From: Misgurnus anguillicaudatus
Lineage: Eukaryota > Chordata > Actinopteri > Cypriniformes > Cobitidae
Direction: 5' to 3'
DNA length: 64,000 nucleotides
Assembly (NCBI RefSeq): GCF_027580225.2
Contig: NC_073354.2
Span: forward strand, 26,308,001 to 26,372,000
Below, one piece after another: positions 1 through 13,500 of the stretch. The notes under the pieces are model-generated. The model had not been told where the DNA came from, did no database searches, and saw only the letters and a program-made list of their open reading frames with translations. Position 1 is the stretch's first letter; the number at the start of each line of letters is the position of its first letter. The position numbers and the translations under genes are program-made.

Positions 1-1400
1 TTTAATATATTATTTAATTGAAATGTAAACAGAAAGATCCAAGTGATGCATTTAAACATCGTGACACGTCAACAACTTTAAATCTCGTCAAATTGTTGTA
101 CTTTTGTATCTCGTATGACAACTATACTATAGTTAAAGAGCACCTATTTCCGATTCACATTTTTACATTTCCTTTGGTGTGTAAGTGTGTATTAGTACAT
201 GTTAACGATATGAAAAGGTACAAACCCCAAAGTAAACGATGATGTGGGTTATCGTCTCCGAAGTAAATCTCTTTTCTTGGACTACAACAAACACGGATTG
301 TAGGCAACAGTTTACTTCCTGAGATTGGTGATGTAGTAGTAAAGACCTACATTATCATAACTCCTCACGCTTTGACTCCCAGCCTGTAAGTTAACTCCTG
401 TTAGCATTGCATTGTGAGCAAATCTTTCAAACATGGTAAGGAGCGTCACATTTCCAGCTGACGCCAGAGGTATTCAAGCCAATTACAACGTACAGATTAG
501 CTGGCCAATCAGAGACACAGAGCTTTTCAAATCCGTGCGTTTCAGGAAGAGAGTGAAATCTGGAGCTTCAAAAATGTACGTGTAAAAATAATGTGTTTTT
601 TGAACCATAAACCACGTGAACATATTGTATTATACCAAATATACAAAATAACGTTTTTTAGCTATGAATTACGTGCTTTTTAAATAATGGTCACTATACA
701 TTTACTATAATAAAATTAGGTATTCGGAATCGCTCGAATCTGTTTACATTTCAGTTTCAATTGCAGTCAATATAGTTAAGTGGTCATTGTTAAGGATTCA
801 CCAAATTAGGGCAAGTTAGACAATATCGCATTCATAATCGCGGACGAATCTCCTGCGAAAATGAACGGGATATTGCCTAGCTTTTCAGTGAAATACGGCT
901 CTGTGTAGTAAATGTCGCTCCATCTTAAAGTAGGTGATGGCGAATTACTACAAATCAAGGAGCCAGCTTTACTGATGAGATGCGCATGACAATCACATGC
1001 AATTTATCTTGCAGCCCTACACCAAATGTTCAGCAACCAAAACAATTCGGCTGAAATAGCCAAATAAGTAAAAAGATTAAATTGAATACATTTTACCGGC
1101 CAACAACTTTTTTGATGACACAATCAAATGGCAACAAAGTTGGAGTGAGAGGCATGCATGCTTTAAAATTTTTTGGTTGCCGAACATTCGGTGCATCCAT
1201 TGTTTTAAAAAAAAACTTGACCACAGAATACAACAATCGACCAATCACAATCAAGCATCCCAGAGAACATGATTAAGATGTAGTGTTTTCAATTAATTAA
1301 GTCTGTGTACAGTCATTTTATAAAATATATGTGTAACTTTTTAAACTTTCTACCACTGAGGTATGAGCTCATTACGCTATATGTCTCGATTATCCTTTAG
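1..1400 (+). other. Intron of cdc42bpa, no coding exon seen
   Basis: AT-rich sequence ending in the acceptor ATCCTTTAG at 1400. The short open frames at 18-242 and 1082-1276 show no protein-like composition. Parts look repeat-derived, but I cannot define element ends. Confidence 0.6.
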
Positions 1401-4400
1401 GAGTTAAAACAGTCCGGACCCTCCAGCACAGCTGTGAGCTCGGACCAGCAGCAGGAACTGACTCGGGTCCGGGCAGACCTGGAGAAGAAGAACGTTCAGT
1501 ACGAGGAAGAGATGTGTCGTCGGGAGACGCTTCACAGCGCTGAGATAAAGACTATGAAGAAGGAGCTACACGACGCTGAGAGCCAACACCTCGCGCTCCA
1601 GAAAGAGATTCTCATGCTTAAAGATAAACTGGAGAAAACTCGCAGAGAAAGGTTCGTCAATGAACATACGCAAGCATTATTTCCATTATTTTTATATATA
1701 TATTGTTTTCTTGGCTGGTTCTGTGAATGACAACCTAATACCTATTGGTATAATAAATTGGTTTCTGAAAACAAAACAGAATATACAGATTACCTTACAA
1801 ACTAACAGACAGCAGCCTGAGAACTTGGAAACGTGTTTGTCTGCTATGTGTAATGTGCAATATCAGATGGTCAGTGAACAGCCAAAAAGCAAAGATCTGA
1901 AGTTGAGACCACCAGCTACTGGTGCCAATAATGTAAACCAATACATGTTTTCCTTTGCATTTAAAGACCCTGTATATTTTCTTTAAAAACTATTAAATCT
2001 ATAAAAGCAAGCTTGGGCAGGGCATATTATAGGGCATATAAAGTAAGCTTCAAAGTTGGACTAAAACCACAAAACTCTGCTCTTAATCCGTTGGGTTAAA
2101 GGTCTTTATGGTTTCTTTGTAGCAGAATATAGCTTTGCTGTAAACTTCATTGATGTGTTTATACAGTCAAACAGAACGAGTGGAGTTTGAGACGGAGATC
2201 GAGAGGGAGAGAGCTCATTTGACGGAGGAGAACAAGAAGCTCACCAGTGAAATAGAGAAGCTGAGATCTCCATAACTCCATAACACAATATTCACGATAT
2301 TCATCAACTCTATATTGTACGTCTCTTTCATCTACATCAAAACCCTGTCTTGAGGTTCTCCTTTCCCGTTTGGCACTCTCCCTCAATTTTCCAACATTCC
2401 TAAAAAAGGATCCTAACCACTAGCACTCACACTTACACACAAAATTGCTGCTTGGCACAGCCAGTGTTTATTTTGGACCGAAGAGAAACCGGAATCAGCC
2501 AGTCAAATAATTCTGCAAGTTCGGACCTATCGGATAGTAAAGGGCTTCTTATTTTTTGTGGCATGGACTTTACTCATTTCTTGAAAATACCTGGAAGCTC
2601 AAAACACAAAGGCCAATTAAAATAAATAGCACAGTAGGCCAGGACTGTCATGTCAAATGCCAGATTGGATGAAGTTTAGGAACCTAAGCAAGAATGATAG
2701 CATTTGGAAGAATTAAACCAGGATGTGAAGCGCATGAATATATTCACATTTCTATAAAAGTGGACCACAGAGGTTTGTATAGACCTGCCATATTACTCTT
2801 GCTTCCTGTCTTTCGTATAGCGTTTGCTCGCTTTCCTGCAGGATAGCTAAATGTAAGTGGAGTTGATGTGAGGTTAATGATAAAAAAAGTTTCATATTTG
2901 AAGAATACATTGTTGGACAAAACTTGCAAGTCTCATAAACTTCTTAAATACAGAGCTTATATTTTTGGGATAATCCAAAAATTTGAATGGGCCTTTTTGC
3001 GAGAGAACCAGTGTCCTCCCATCTTTAGGTTCTTCAAATATGAAACTTTTGTGATTTTTGAAATCTAAACAAAACAAAAACAAATTTAGACTTCAAAATT
3101 TATAAAAGTTGTGTTCATCTGTGAAGATTATCTAAGAAATGTGTTAAAAAATATGTCATCTCTGCTGCACTCTATACATCAGCGACTATTTCGCAGCCAA
3201 CTGAGCATCATGGCAGTACTTTTTTATGTAAATATTTTTGTCTTTCTTCAGCTGAGCTCTGCATTTGAGGAGGTAAGCAGCCGTCACAAGCAGCTGGAGG
3301 AGGAGATGAAAGAAATGACTGATAAACAGGAGAGCGTCGCCCATTGGGAAGCACAGATCACAGAGATCATCCAGTGGGTGAGTGGATCCCCCTGTCCGGA
3401 GACCTGAGGAATCACAGACACCTAAGGATAACCTTCACATGTCTTCAAATGTGTGTCATGATGTGCATTCACTGGCTTTAATGTAGAGCCCTCTAGTGGC
3501 TGCATGTCACTCAAATGTACATTTATGCATTTGGCAGATGCTTTTTTCCTAAGCAACAGTGCTCTCTGGGAAGCAAACCCACAGATTTTGTGGTGCCACA
3601 AAAAGCTACAGGAGCACATTGAACTGTTTAAAGCTGTAAACTGTTTAAAAACAAAGATGTATTTGTAGGTCATTAGATTTTGTGTTGGAGCATTGAGCTA
3701 TATTTGATAACATATCTTACAACCACAATCTCAGTGAAGCAATAGTTAGCATATTGACTTAGTATTGTTGATATCACAAACTACTTTATAACTTCATCTA
3801 TAAGTCAGATTTTACAGTTTATTGAGTGCACTTGGCCGTTGTCTAATTTTGACTTCTGTGCAGGGTGAGTGATGAGAAAGATGCTCGTGGGTACCTTCAG
3901 GCTCTGGCCACTAAAATGACAGAGGAACTTGAAGGACTGAGGAACACCAGCCTGGGAGCCAGAGGAACGGTGAGACACACACACACACACATATTTATAT
4001 GACTGCATAACAACTAGATAAGGATGAAACATGCATTACCTGCTCTTTTGATGTGGTGGGTCTCGCTGGTTTTGTCAGGACATGCCGTGGAAGATGAGAC
4101 GTTTCGCTAAGCTGGACATGTCTGCCCGTCTGGAGCTTCAGTCTGCGCTGGATGCCGAGATCAGAGCCAAACAGACCATCCAGGATGAGCTTAACAAAGT
4201 CAAAGCGTCCAACATGGCAACCGAATGGTGAGACCACACACACACAACTAGCCGAGTTTACTGATACTACAAAGTTATTGTTTGGTTATTTCATTTTTTT
4301 CAAATTTCAAAAAGGTCTAGCGAATATTTCTTTCACTCATTGTTATTTCTTTTTGAATTATTAGTCCTTCAGTTGTTTGTTTGTTGGGTGTTTTCTTTTT

Positions 4401-4552
4401 TTCTTGGTTGGGGTTATTAAAGTGACACAACTTTTCATATCTGCCATTTCTGTTTTACAGCAAATTGCAAGAATCTGAAAGTAGGAACCAGGAGCTGCTG
4501 TCAGAAATTGAAAGGTTGAGAAAGGAGACTGAGGAGTTGAGGATGAGGAGAG
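1401..4552 (+). CDS. cdc42bpa: cdc42bpa exons coding for the coiled-coil region
   Basis: Six exons (1401-1651, 2167-~2260, 3252-~3373, 3864-3969, 4079-4227, 4461-4552) encode a Glu/Lys/Arg-rich helical stretch. It includes the landmarks [41 protein letters not shown] and [20 protein letters not shown], which match the MRCK-alpha coiled coil and KIM-like segment in order. This region makes the kinase dimerise and restrains it. The second exon lacks a GT after its last alignable codon, and the third/fourth junction has an extra G, so these two boundaries are approximate. The intervening introns are short (0.1-0.8 kb). Confidence 0.9.
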
Positions 4553-7500
4553 GTGATATTAAATGTCCACATAAATCTGCTCAGCATCAACACTTCTGAA
4601 TAAAAAATCTACTTTAGTCCAGCCTAAACGGGTTTGCTGGTTTAAAGGGACACTCCACTTTTTTGAAAATACGCTAATTATTCAGCTCCCATAGAGTTAA
4701 TTTTTTTACCATTTTTACCAATTTGGAGTCCATTCGGCTGATCTCCGGGTCTGGCGCTACCACTTTTGGCATGGCTTGGCATAATCCATTGAATCTGATT
4801 GGACAATTGGCATCGCGCTAGAAAGTAACCAAAGAGTTTTGATATTTTTCCTATTTAAAAGTTGACTCTTCTGTAGTAACACCGTGTACTAAGACCGACA
4901 GAAAAATTAAAAATTGCGATTTTCTGGGCAGATGTGGCTATGAGCTGTGCTCTCATTCTGGCGTAATAATCAAGGACTTTGTAACATGGCTGCAGGAGGC
5001 GCAGTGATATTACACACACAGCCGAAAATAGTCCCCTTAGTATCTTTCAATAGCAGGGGACTATTTTCAGGCAAAACGTTATATCGTTGTGCCTCCTGCA
5101 GCCTGCATGTTACGGCACCAAGGTCCTTGATTGTAGCGCCGATAGTGGGAGGGTAGTTCCTGGCCATATCGGCCTAGAAGATCGCAACTTTTGGTTTTTC
5201 GTCGGTCTTGGTGCACGATTTAACTGCGGAGGAGTCAAGTTTTGAATGAGAAAAGTGTTGAAGCTCTTTGGTTCTTTTTTAGCTCTATGCTAATGGTCTA
5301 ATCAGATTCAGTGGATTATGCTAAGCTATGCTAAAAGTGTTAGTGCCAGACCCGGAGATCAACTGAATGGATTCCAAAACGGTAAAAATCAGATGTTTTA
5401 CTCTGGGGGAGTTGGAAAATGAGCATATTTTTCCCGGGAAAGTGGAGTGTCCCTTTAAGCTGGTTTAGATGCTCACAGAGTATTAGCCAAGCTGATTTAT
5501 CTGATCAAACAACTTCTCTCTTAGCCTGACTAATCCCAAAACCCTGAAAAACCAGCAGAAGACCAGCTTACCAAGCTTGAGCTGTCTGTTATAAACAATT
5601 TTATTAGAAAATGGGTTCTGTTTAGATCTAAATAGACGTTATTTAATATGTACTATTTAATAAGTTAATTAATTCGTTGTGTAGGTGTAAAGCATCAAGA
5701 TTCCCAGAATTCCTTCTTGGCATTCCTCAATGCACCCACCTCTGTTTTGGATCAGTTTGATGTAAGTTTGATATCCCAAGGCTTCCTCATCTCTGTTTTC
5801 ATGATCATTCTATTAATTTTTTTAACTTTTAAATTTTCTTCTATCCTAATACTTTCTAATCTCTGTTGTTTTATGCTTCATTTCTTGACATAATGTGTAG
5901 TTATTGTTTTCTTCCTTTCTTTCGTTTGGATGTCCATCAGGACTCATTTTCATCCTCTTCATCTTCTTTAGTTGAATTTTGGGAAGATGTAAGTTACCTT
6001 CATGTTGTCGTGGAATATGTGTGTGTATAATTCAGAAAAAAACAATTCTGCTTTAGTTACGAAATTACCATGGCTGTTTATGGACGTCACACATGTACAG
6101 TAAGACCAACCACTAACATCCAAAGTAAGCCACTCGCTTATTCCTGATTTGGCCCAGTTGGTTTGGATTGGGAACAGTAAATTGTGCTAAAGGCAGAGTG
6201 AGCTGTTTTCATCCCTCCAGGAAAGGTCGAACAGGGTGTGTGGTTTCGAAAAAAATGTTTTTCAACTGGAAAAACTTGCAAAAATAGCTCAATCAAAATA
6301 CTCTACATAGGCTCTTCACAATGCATTCTGGTAATGCTTTCTGTGTGACAGACACAAAAGAGGTATCTTAGGTTAGGAGGCAGCAAAATTACTCCTATTT
6401 GAACAGTCATGTCTACAGTATGATGCCTTTGTACTGTAGGCAGCTCACTAGACGATAGCATATATATGTATGCTACTTGTTAGCATTTTTGTACTTGCCT
6501 TTCAGACCGTACTTAAAGGACCACATTATAAATATACTTTATATCTTAAATATTTTATCCTTCTGATACACCCTGATCTAGCGATTATTTTCGAGAATTC
6601 TTTGATATGAAGCGAACCCTTTGTGCACATAGACGTAGAGATCCAACCACAGATTAGACACGTTCCTACAAGCCTTCATATTCCCTACACTCTTTAAAAT
6701 AAAAGTGTTATAAAAGGTTCTTCATAGATATGCCATAAAAGCAAATTTATGCCATAAATTGCCTTCTTTTAAATATCATATCTAACGGATATCAACTACT
6801 ACGGTACATTCACACCAGTGGAGGCTGGTGACTTCTTTTTTTGAAGCGCACGATGTGAAGTTCGTCACAACATGTATGTAGCTTCTCATGTGTGTGGTCG
6901 TCATTTCAAAATGTGTGTTCTGCGCTTTGGGGGATCGTGTGTGCATCGCGTGTCGTGCCAAGGTGGGTGCCTGCTGCCTTGAACACTGATTCACACGGGT
7001 TGTAAGCGTTAACGCTTGATGGAAGGCTTGTCTGAAAGGTGGCCAACAGCCAATCACAGTGGCCCCTACACATGCTCTTCCTAGGTTATTTGCATAAGGC
7101 GATCTGATTGGCTGATGCACGCGTTGCCACTTCAAAAGTTGAGAAATGTTCAACTTCTGCCGCGAGCAATGGCAGTGACACGAAGCAGACGTATCCACAA
7201 TTCAGTTTGGCAACGCATGACGTCACCAATTCAAAGTAAATGAGAAGCGTTAATGCTAACATTACTGTGTAAAATTAATGTTTTAGCTACAGGTCCTTGA
7301 ATTCTTGCCTGGCTGCCAATCCTCTCTGCATAGTTGTAATCCATGCTCCTCATCTCTCCTTGTCTTAACAAACCAAAACATTTTATTTTCGAAGGTATTT
7401 GTTTCAGAGAGATTAGTTTAGCCACTAGTCAGATGGATAAATAAATAAATAAAGACCGGAAGTTCACTTCGGTTCAGGTGAGTAACTGCGATAAAACTAT

Positions 7501-10500
7501 ATATAGTCTAAAAACTTTTTTTTTCACTACAAAGAAACTTTTTGGGAACAGAAATTATGTTTAATGTTCTTTATTTAACCTTGCAGCCAAAAATGGTTTC
7601 TTCTGTGGCATCGTGTAGCACTTTTATTTTTTAAGAGTGCACATCCTAGAGTTTTTTTCCTGCCAATATACATGAAATTTGAATGTCATCTTCTTTTTCT
7701 TTCCAATTGAAGCGGTCACCTTCTTTTGGTCCAGGACACAAAACCAGACGTGTAAGACTTGTCCTGTGCTACAGTAAAATCCTCCTGTCATGTTGTGTCC
7801 TGTGGGTGACAGCCTGTTTTGCACCATGCATGGGTGTCAGTTTTTATTGTGGTTATGTGTGCATTGCATGAAACCTTTAAAATGTGATTTGCATTTGAAC
7901 TCTAAAGGTAAACCTTTCTGTTGTGTGGTGAAATGTCTATTAATAAAGCTGTGGTAACATTAAATTTGGTGCTTTTTATATACCATTAGCCTTCATATTT
8001 GCTCTTTAAATGGGAATTATTACTTGTCTCTATATGTGACCCTGTCTGTGAAATCCAGGCTAAAATCTCAATGTAATGATGAGATTTGGAGCATCAAAGT
8101 TGGATTTCAATCATTGGTTTCACATTCATTTTAATCTTTAAAGAGACAATCCACTTTTTTTTGAAAATATGCTCATTTTCAAGCTCCGCTAGAGTTAAAA
8201 ATGTTATTTTTACCGTTTTGGAATCCATTCAGTTGATCTCCGGGTCTGGCGGTACCACTTGTAGCACAGCTTAGCATACTCTATTGAATCTGATTAGACC
8301 ATTAGCATCGCGCTAAAACGTAACCAAAGACTTTTTTATATTTTTCCTGTTTAAAACTTGACTCTTCTGTGGTTACATCGTGTACTAAGACTGACAGAAA
8401 ATTAAAAGTTGTGATTTTCTAGGCCGATATGGCTAAAAACTATACTCTCATTCTGGCGTAATAATCAAGGACTTTGTTGCTGTAACATGGCTGCAGGAGG
8501 CGTATTGATATTACGCAGCACCTGAAAATAATCCCCTTGGTTACTTTCAATAGCAGGGGACTATTTTCAGGCGCTGGGTAATATCATTGCGCCTCCTGCA
8601 GCCATGTTACAGCAACAAAGTCCTTGATTATTACGCCAGAATGAGAGTATAGTTTTTAGTCATATCGGCCTAGAAAATCACAACTTTTAATTTTCCGTCT
8701 GTCTGTGTACACAATGTAAATACAGCAGAGTCAAGTTTTAAATAGGTAAAATATTGAAACTCTTTGGTTATTTTTTAGCGCGATGCTAATGGTCTAATCA
8801 GATTCAATGGATTATGCTAAGCTATGCTAAAAGTGCTAGCGCCGGACCCGGAGATCGGCTGGGTGGATTCCAAAACGGTGGAAATCTAATTTTTAACTCT
8901 AGGGGAGCTGAAAAATGAGCATATTTTCAAAAAAAGTTGAGTGCCCCTTTAACATGACTTTACTCAGTCGATATTAAAGATATCAAGGTTGTATTTTCAC
9001 AAAATGTTCTTTACATTACGAAGAATGATTTTATCTAGAAAACTGCAAATCACAAAAAAGCTTGGTCTTTACAGACCGGGTCACCTATTTGGGTATTATT
9101 TAACCATTTGCATTTATAGGTACATACAAACATTAAGGGTTAGTTCATGTAAAAAAAAGTAAATCTTGTTGTCCTCATGGCGACTAAGTATTTGTGCATA
9201 AAATGAAAAGTTCAGTCTTTATTTACTGAAAATCCTCTCCACCACTATACATTTCAAAATTTGTTGTAGTTTATTCAAATACAGTGCGTGATGCGGTGTG
9301 CCGGTTTTGACATCACTGATATTGTGTCGTAACCAATCGCTTGGCACATTTGCTTATGCAAAAGTGTGCATGATACTGTATATGTAAGACAGCTGAGGTC
9401 AAAAAGAAGTCGTTGGAACGACATGAGGTTTAAGGTTTGCAGTTAAACTAACCCTTTAAATTACAGATCACTTGAAAGAAAGACTTTCATACAGTATATT
9501 GTGGTTCTGGTTCCTCTTATTGTTTTCCATGTAGCTCCATGCGTTTGTGGGATCTTTATGTGCTTCTTGCATGTGTAGTGAATGGGTGGTCTCTTTGTAG
9601 TGGGTGTGCCATTCCTTTTCCAGTGTCTTGGCTTGGAGCCCGAGTGCTTTACCATCGCCTTTGTTCTGCTTGGGATGTAATTCCAGTAAAATAAAGATAA
9701 TTGTCTTGATAAGCATTATGGTCTTGCTAAGTGTTATGTACGTGTTTTGCTCTGCATGTTGTCGTGCCATTACAATTTATGTCATGTTGACGCTATTGTT
9801 TAAGTGAATTCTTGTTTTTTCTTAGCTTGATTCTGCAGATTTCACTCCGTCCAACACTCCATCACGAGATGAAGATTCACGATCTCGTCGCATATCACGC
9901 TCTCGCTCCCCGTCCACCGCCAGCGACATGGAGCCTATTGAGGTATCATGTGACCTCAACTCTTACAATGACTACATGACTCGATTTGAATTCAATTCTG
10001 TTTTATTATGATCAGGCTTTTTCCAGTGTGGAAAACATTGTTTCAAAGCAGCTTTATTATAGTACATTTATTATTTTGCATATTACAAACTACAGTCAGT
10101 TGGGTGTCTATTGAATTCAATAGTTGCATTCACACAGCTAATAGTAAGTTGTGTCCATCACAGAATAGCACTGATATGTTGGTTTGTTCTCATTCTAGCT
10201 GACCGACCACACATCACGTGGACTTCACACTCCAACAAGCAGATCTGGATATGGAAGCCTGGGACATTCGTCATCTAAGGTAAACGATTTGGGTCACACA
10301 TCAAAAATCTTAGTTATAGCCTGATAGGGCTGAGCTGTGTGACTATATGTGTATTTGTATGTACAGTACTGTGCAAAAGTCTTAGGCCACCATGCTACCA
10401 TTAGATTTGTTGTTTTTTAATTCTTTATTAGAATACAACCAGAAAATACAGGCAATGTGTATGTAGTATTAAAAACAGTATAAAAGTGTAAGCTAAAGTG

Positions 10501-13500
10501 TCAAGTGTTTAGGGTAAACTCCCCTTTCACTTGAGCAATAGCAGATAACTGCAGGATCTCTTGAACCTTAAAGGAATATTCCATTTTCTTGGGGGAAAAA
10601 TCCAGATGGTTTGCTCGCCACCATGTCATCCGGGATGTTGATGTCTTTCTTTGTTTAGTCGAGAAGAAATTATGTTTTTTTGGGGAAAGCATTGCAGGAT
10701 TTTTCTCATTTTGGTGGACTTTAATGGAGCCCGGCATTTGATGCTTGAATCAACACTTGGCAGTTTTTTTCAACGGAGTTTCAAAGGACTATAAACAATC
10801 CCAAACGAGGCGTAAGGGTCTTGTATAGCGAAACGATTGTCATTTTTGACAAGAAAAATAAAAAATATCCACTTTTAAACCACAACTTCTCGTCTAAATC
10901 CGGTCGTGATGCGATAGCGTGACCCCACACAATACGTCAAGAGGTCACAGAGGACGAACGCGAAACTTCGCCCCAGTGTTTACAAGTGTGGAGAAAGAGG
11001 AGCGTTCCTACGTTGTTTGTTGTAGAATGATATTAATTAATGTATTTGTGGCAGTTTATTGTTTACAATGGTCCACAAATGTGTGTTTTATATATATAAC
11101 ACGTGACCTCCCTACGTCACTACGCATTTACGTTAGGTCGCGCTGGACCGGACCTAGACGAAAAGTTGTGGTTTAAAAGAGCATATTTTTTATTTTTCTT
11201 GTCAAAAAAGACCCTAATGCCTCGTTTGGGATCATTTATAGACCTTTGAAACTCCGTTGAAAAAAACTGTTAAGTGTTGAGTTAAGTATTAAATGTTGGG
11301 TTCTATTAAAGTCCATTAAAATGAGAAAAATCCTGCAATGTTTTCCTCAAAAACATAATTTCTTCTCGACTGAACAAAGAAAGACATTAACATTTTGGAT
11401 GACATGGTGGTGAGTAAATTATCTGGATTTTTCTTTTAAGAAAATGGAATATTCCTTTAATGAATTTAAATCCTAATTTCTAATTGTAATAGAATGACTT
11501 CAGAACTTCATTCTCCTAAAAAAAACTCAAGATGTGTTTCGTGCCAAGAGAGGTCACACTAAATACTGACTGATTCCTGAAGAAGACATTGTTTAGAAAA
11601 TTTATTTGTTTTTAATTTTGTGTACATATTTCCTGTATTTTCTGTTTGTATCTTAAGAGTGAAAAATAAACATGGACATTAAACTTTGCTAAAACAACAA
11701 AGCTGGTGATGGTGGGCTAAGACTTTGCACAGTACTGAATTACTGATTATGAATTTTACATTTAAGTGTGTTCACACATGCATGTATATTGCATGTCCAC
11801 AGTGGCTTTAATGCACTGATATCAGTGCTAAAAATATTTTTATGAGTAATGGTGTTTATTTGTTTTCTGTTATTTGTTTAATTACTAATAAAAAGTCACT
11901 CAATTTACTGGATATAATTGGATTATATAATTTTCTATAATTATGTTTATTTAATTAACCCTATTATTTGTTAGTTTGCAGGACAAAACAAAAAAGCATG
12001 AAATACTATCGATATAAAAAATACTTATATTGTGAATATAAGATTACGGTCATACCACACACCTGTATTGTCCAGCATCTGTCCCTATACCCCATACTAG
12101 TATACTGTTACCATAACGACATCTACAAGTTTTTTAAAAAAAATGAATTTTAATTATAACGTTTGCTTCACAGCCCAAGGCGCATCAGTTCATTGTGAAG
12201 TCCTTCACTGTTCCCACTAAATGTAACCAGTGCACATCTCTGATGGTGGGGCTTATCCGACAGGGTTGCACCTGTGAAGGTGAGGGGAAATACCCTGTTT
12301 ATAACTGGATACCAGGTTACCTAGTAGTTACTGTACCTGCGCCTCAGATGTGGTTTTGATGGGAGGGTCTCTGATATCATGACTGTATACATTACTCACC
12401 ATGTTAGTGTGTCATGATTGCATGTCGGGAAAGCCCAGTTAAAAACCATTCTTTTAGTGCAGTGGTTGATTGACAAGCAGGTGGGCGGTCCTTCACTGTT
12501 AGAGGACCGCCCACACATCAGAATGCATCAAATTTCTTTATATTGTCATGTATGATAATAGCTTAATATACATGCTATACTATAAAATAAAACATTAATT
12601 TCTTTACCTACACTGTCAAAAATAAAGGTACAAAGCTGTCACTGGGGCAGTACCCTTTAAAAAAGGTCTTAATATGTACCATAAGTATGTATCTTTGTAC
12701 TGATATGCACTCTTTGGGTACAAAGGTGTACCTTTTTGAAAGGGTACTGTCCCAGTGACAACTTTTGTACCTTTATTTCTGAGAGTGTGGCTAACAATGG
12801 TATGTCTTTGTTTCGTGCTCAAACTTAATGAATTGAAGCATATTGATTTATTGAATGTGCCCCTATCCCAGCATTCCTTACTGACACAATACTCACTGCC
12901 AATTTCTCTTTAGTCTGCAACTTCTCCTGTCACGTCACGTGTGCTGATAAAGCCCCCTCCGTATGCCCCGTCCCACCAGACCAAACCAGGGGCAAACTGG
13001 GCATCGACACGCAGAGGGGCATTGGCACTGCTTATGAGGGGCATCTCAGGGTAAGATTTGAAGAGTTTCGTTGCAAAACGAGATAACCACCGTTTTTTTA
13101 ATTGTTCAGAAATCTCGTTTTTTGGTTGTGCATTCCAATTAATTTCAATTCAACTGCAGTTGGCTTGTTTTGATTTAAACCTTCATAACTTAAAAATTAC
13201 AGCTAAGTAGCACCATAAAACAAAATAATAACATGATAACATAATAATAAACATGTTTTGACAAAAATGTTAAAAAATGGATTTATCTCGTTTTGCAACG
13301 AAACTCTTCATTTACTAAATATGTCATATTTGTTCTCATTTTGTTACTATGCACAGACCCCTGAAACATTTTTGTTGTTGTGTGTTTGTCTGGATCAATG
13401 ACCCTAATTTTTTACAAAGGCACTAACAGCGTTTACTGGAAAAAGTGTTACATTTGGTAATGAAGATTTGACTGTCTTTACCAGGTGCCAAAGCCCACAG

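Larger units (their letters stand above)
5989..9825 (+). other. cdc42bpa intron (3.8 kb) of mostly repeat-derived DNA
   Basis: It contains the foldback elements at 6688-7639 and 8138-8952. I see no further exon with plausible splice sites and conserved protein; the longer open frames (for example 6782-7198 on the - strand) lie inside the repeats. Confidence 0.6.

Noticed and set aside
6782..7198. 138-residue - strand open frame
   Set aside because: It lies within the foldback element 6688-7639 and has no recognisable domain.
9834..9942. Alternative acceptor at TTCTGCAG for the RS-rich exon
   Set aside because: Using it changes the frame and gives an unlikely peptide; the acceptor at 9825 keeps phase 0 with its neighbours.
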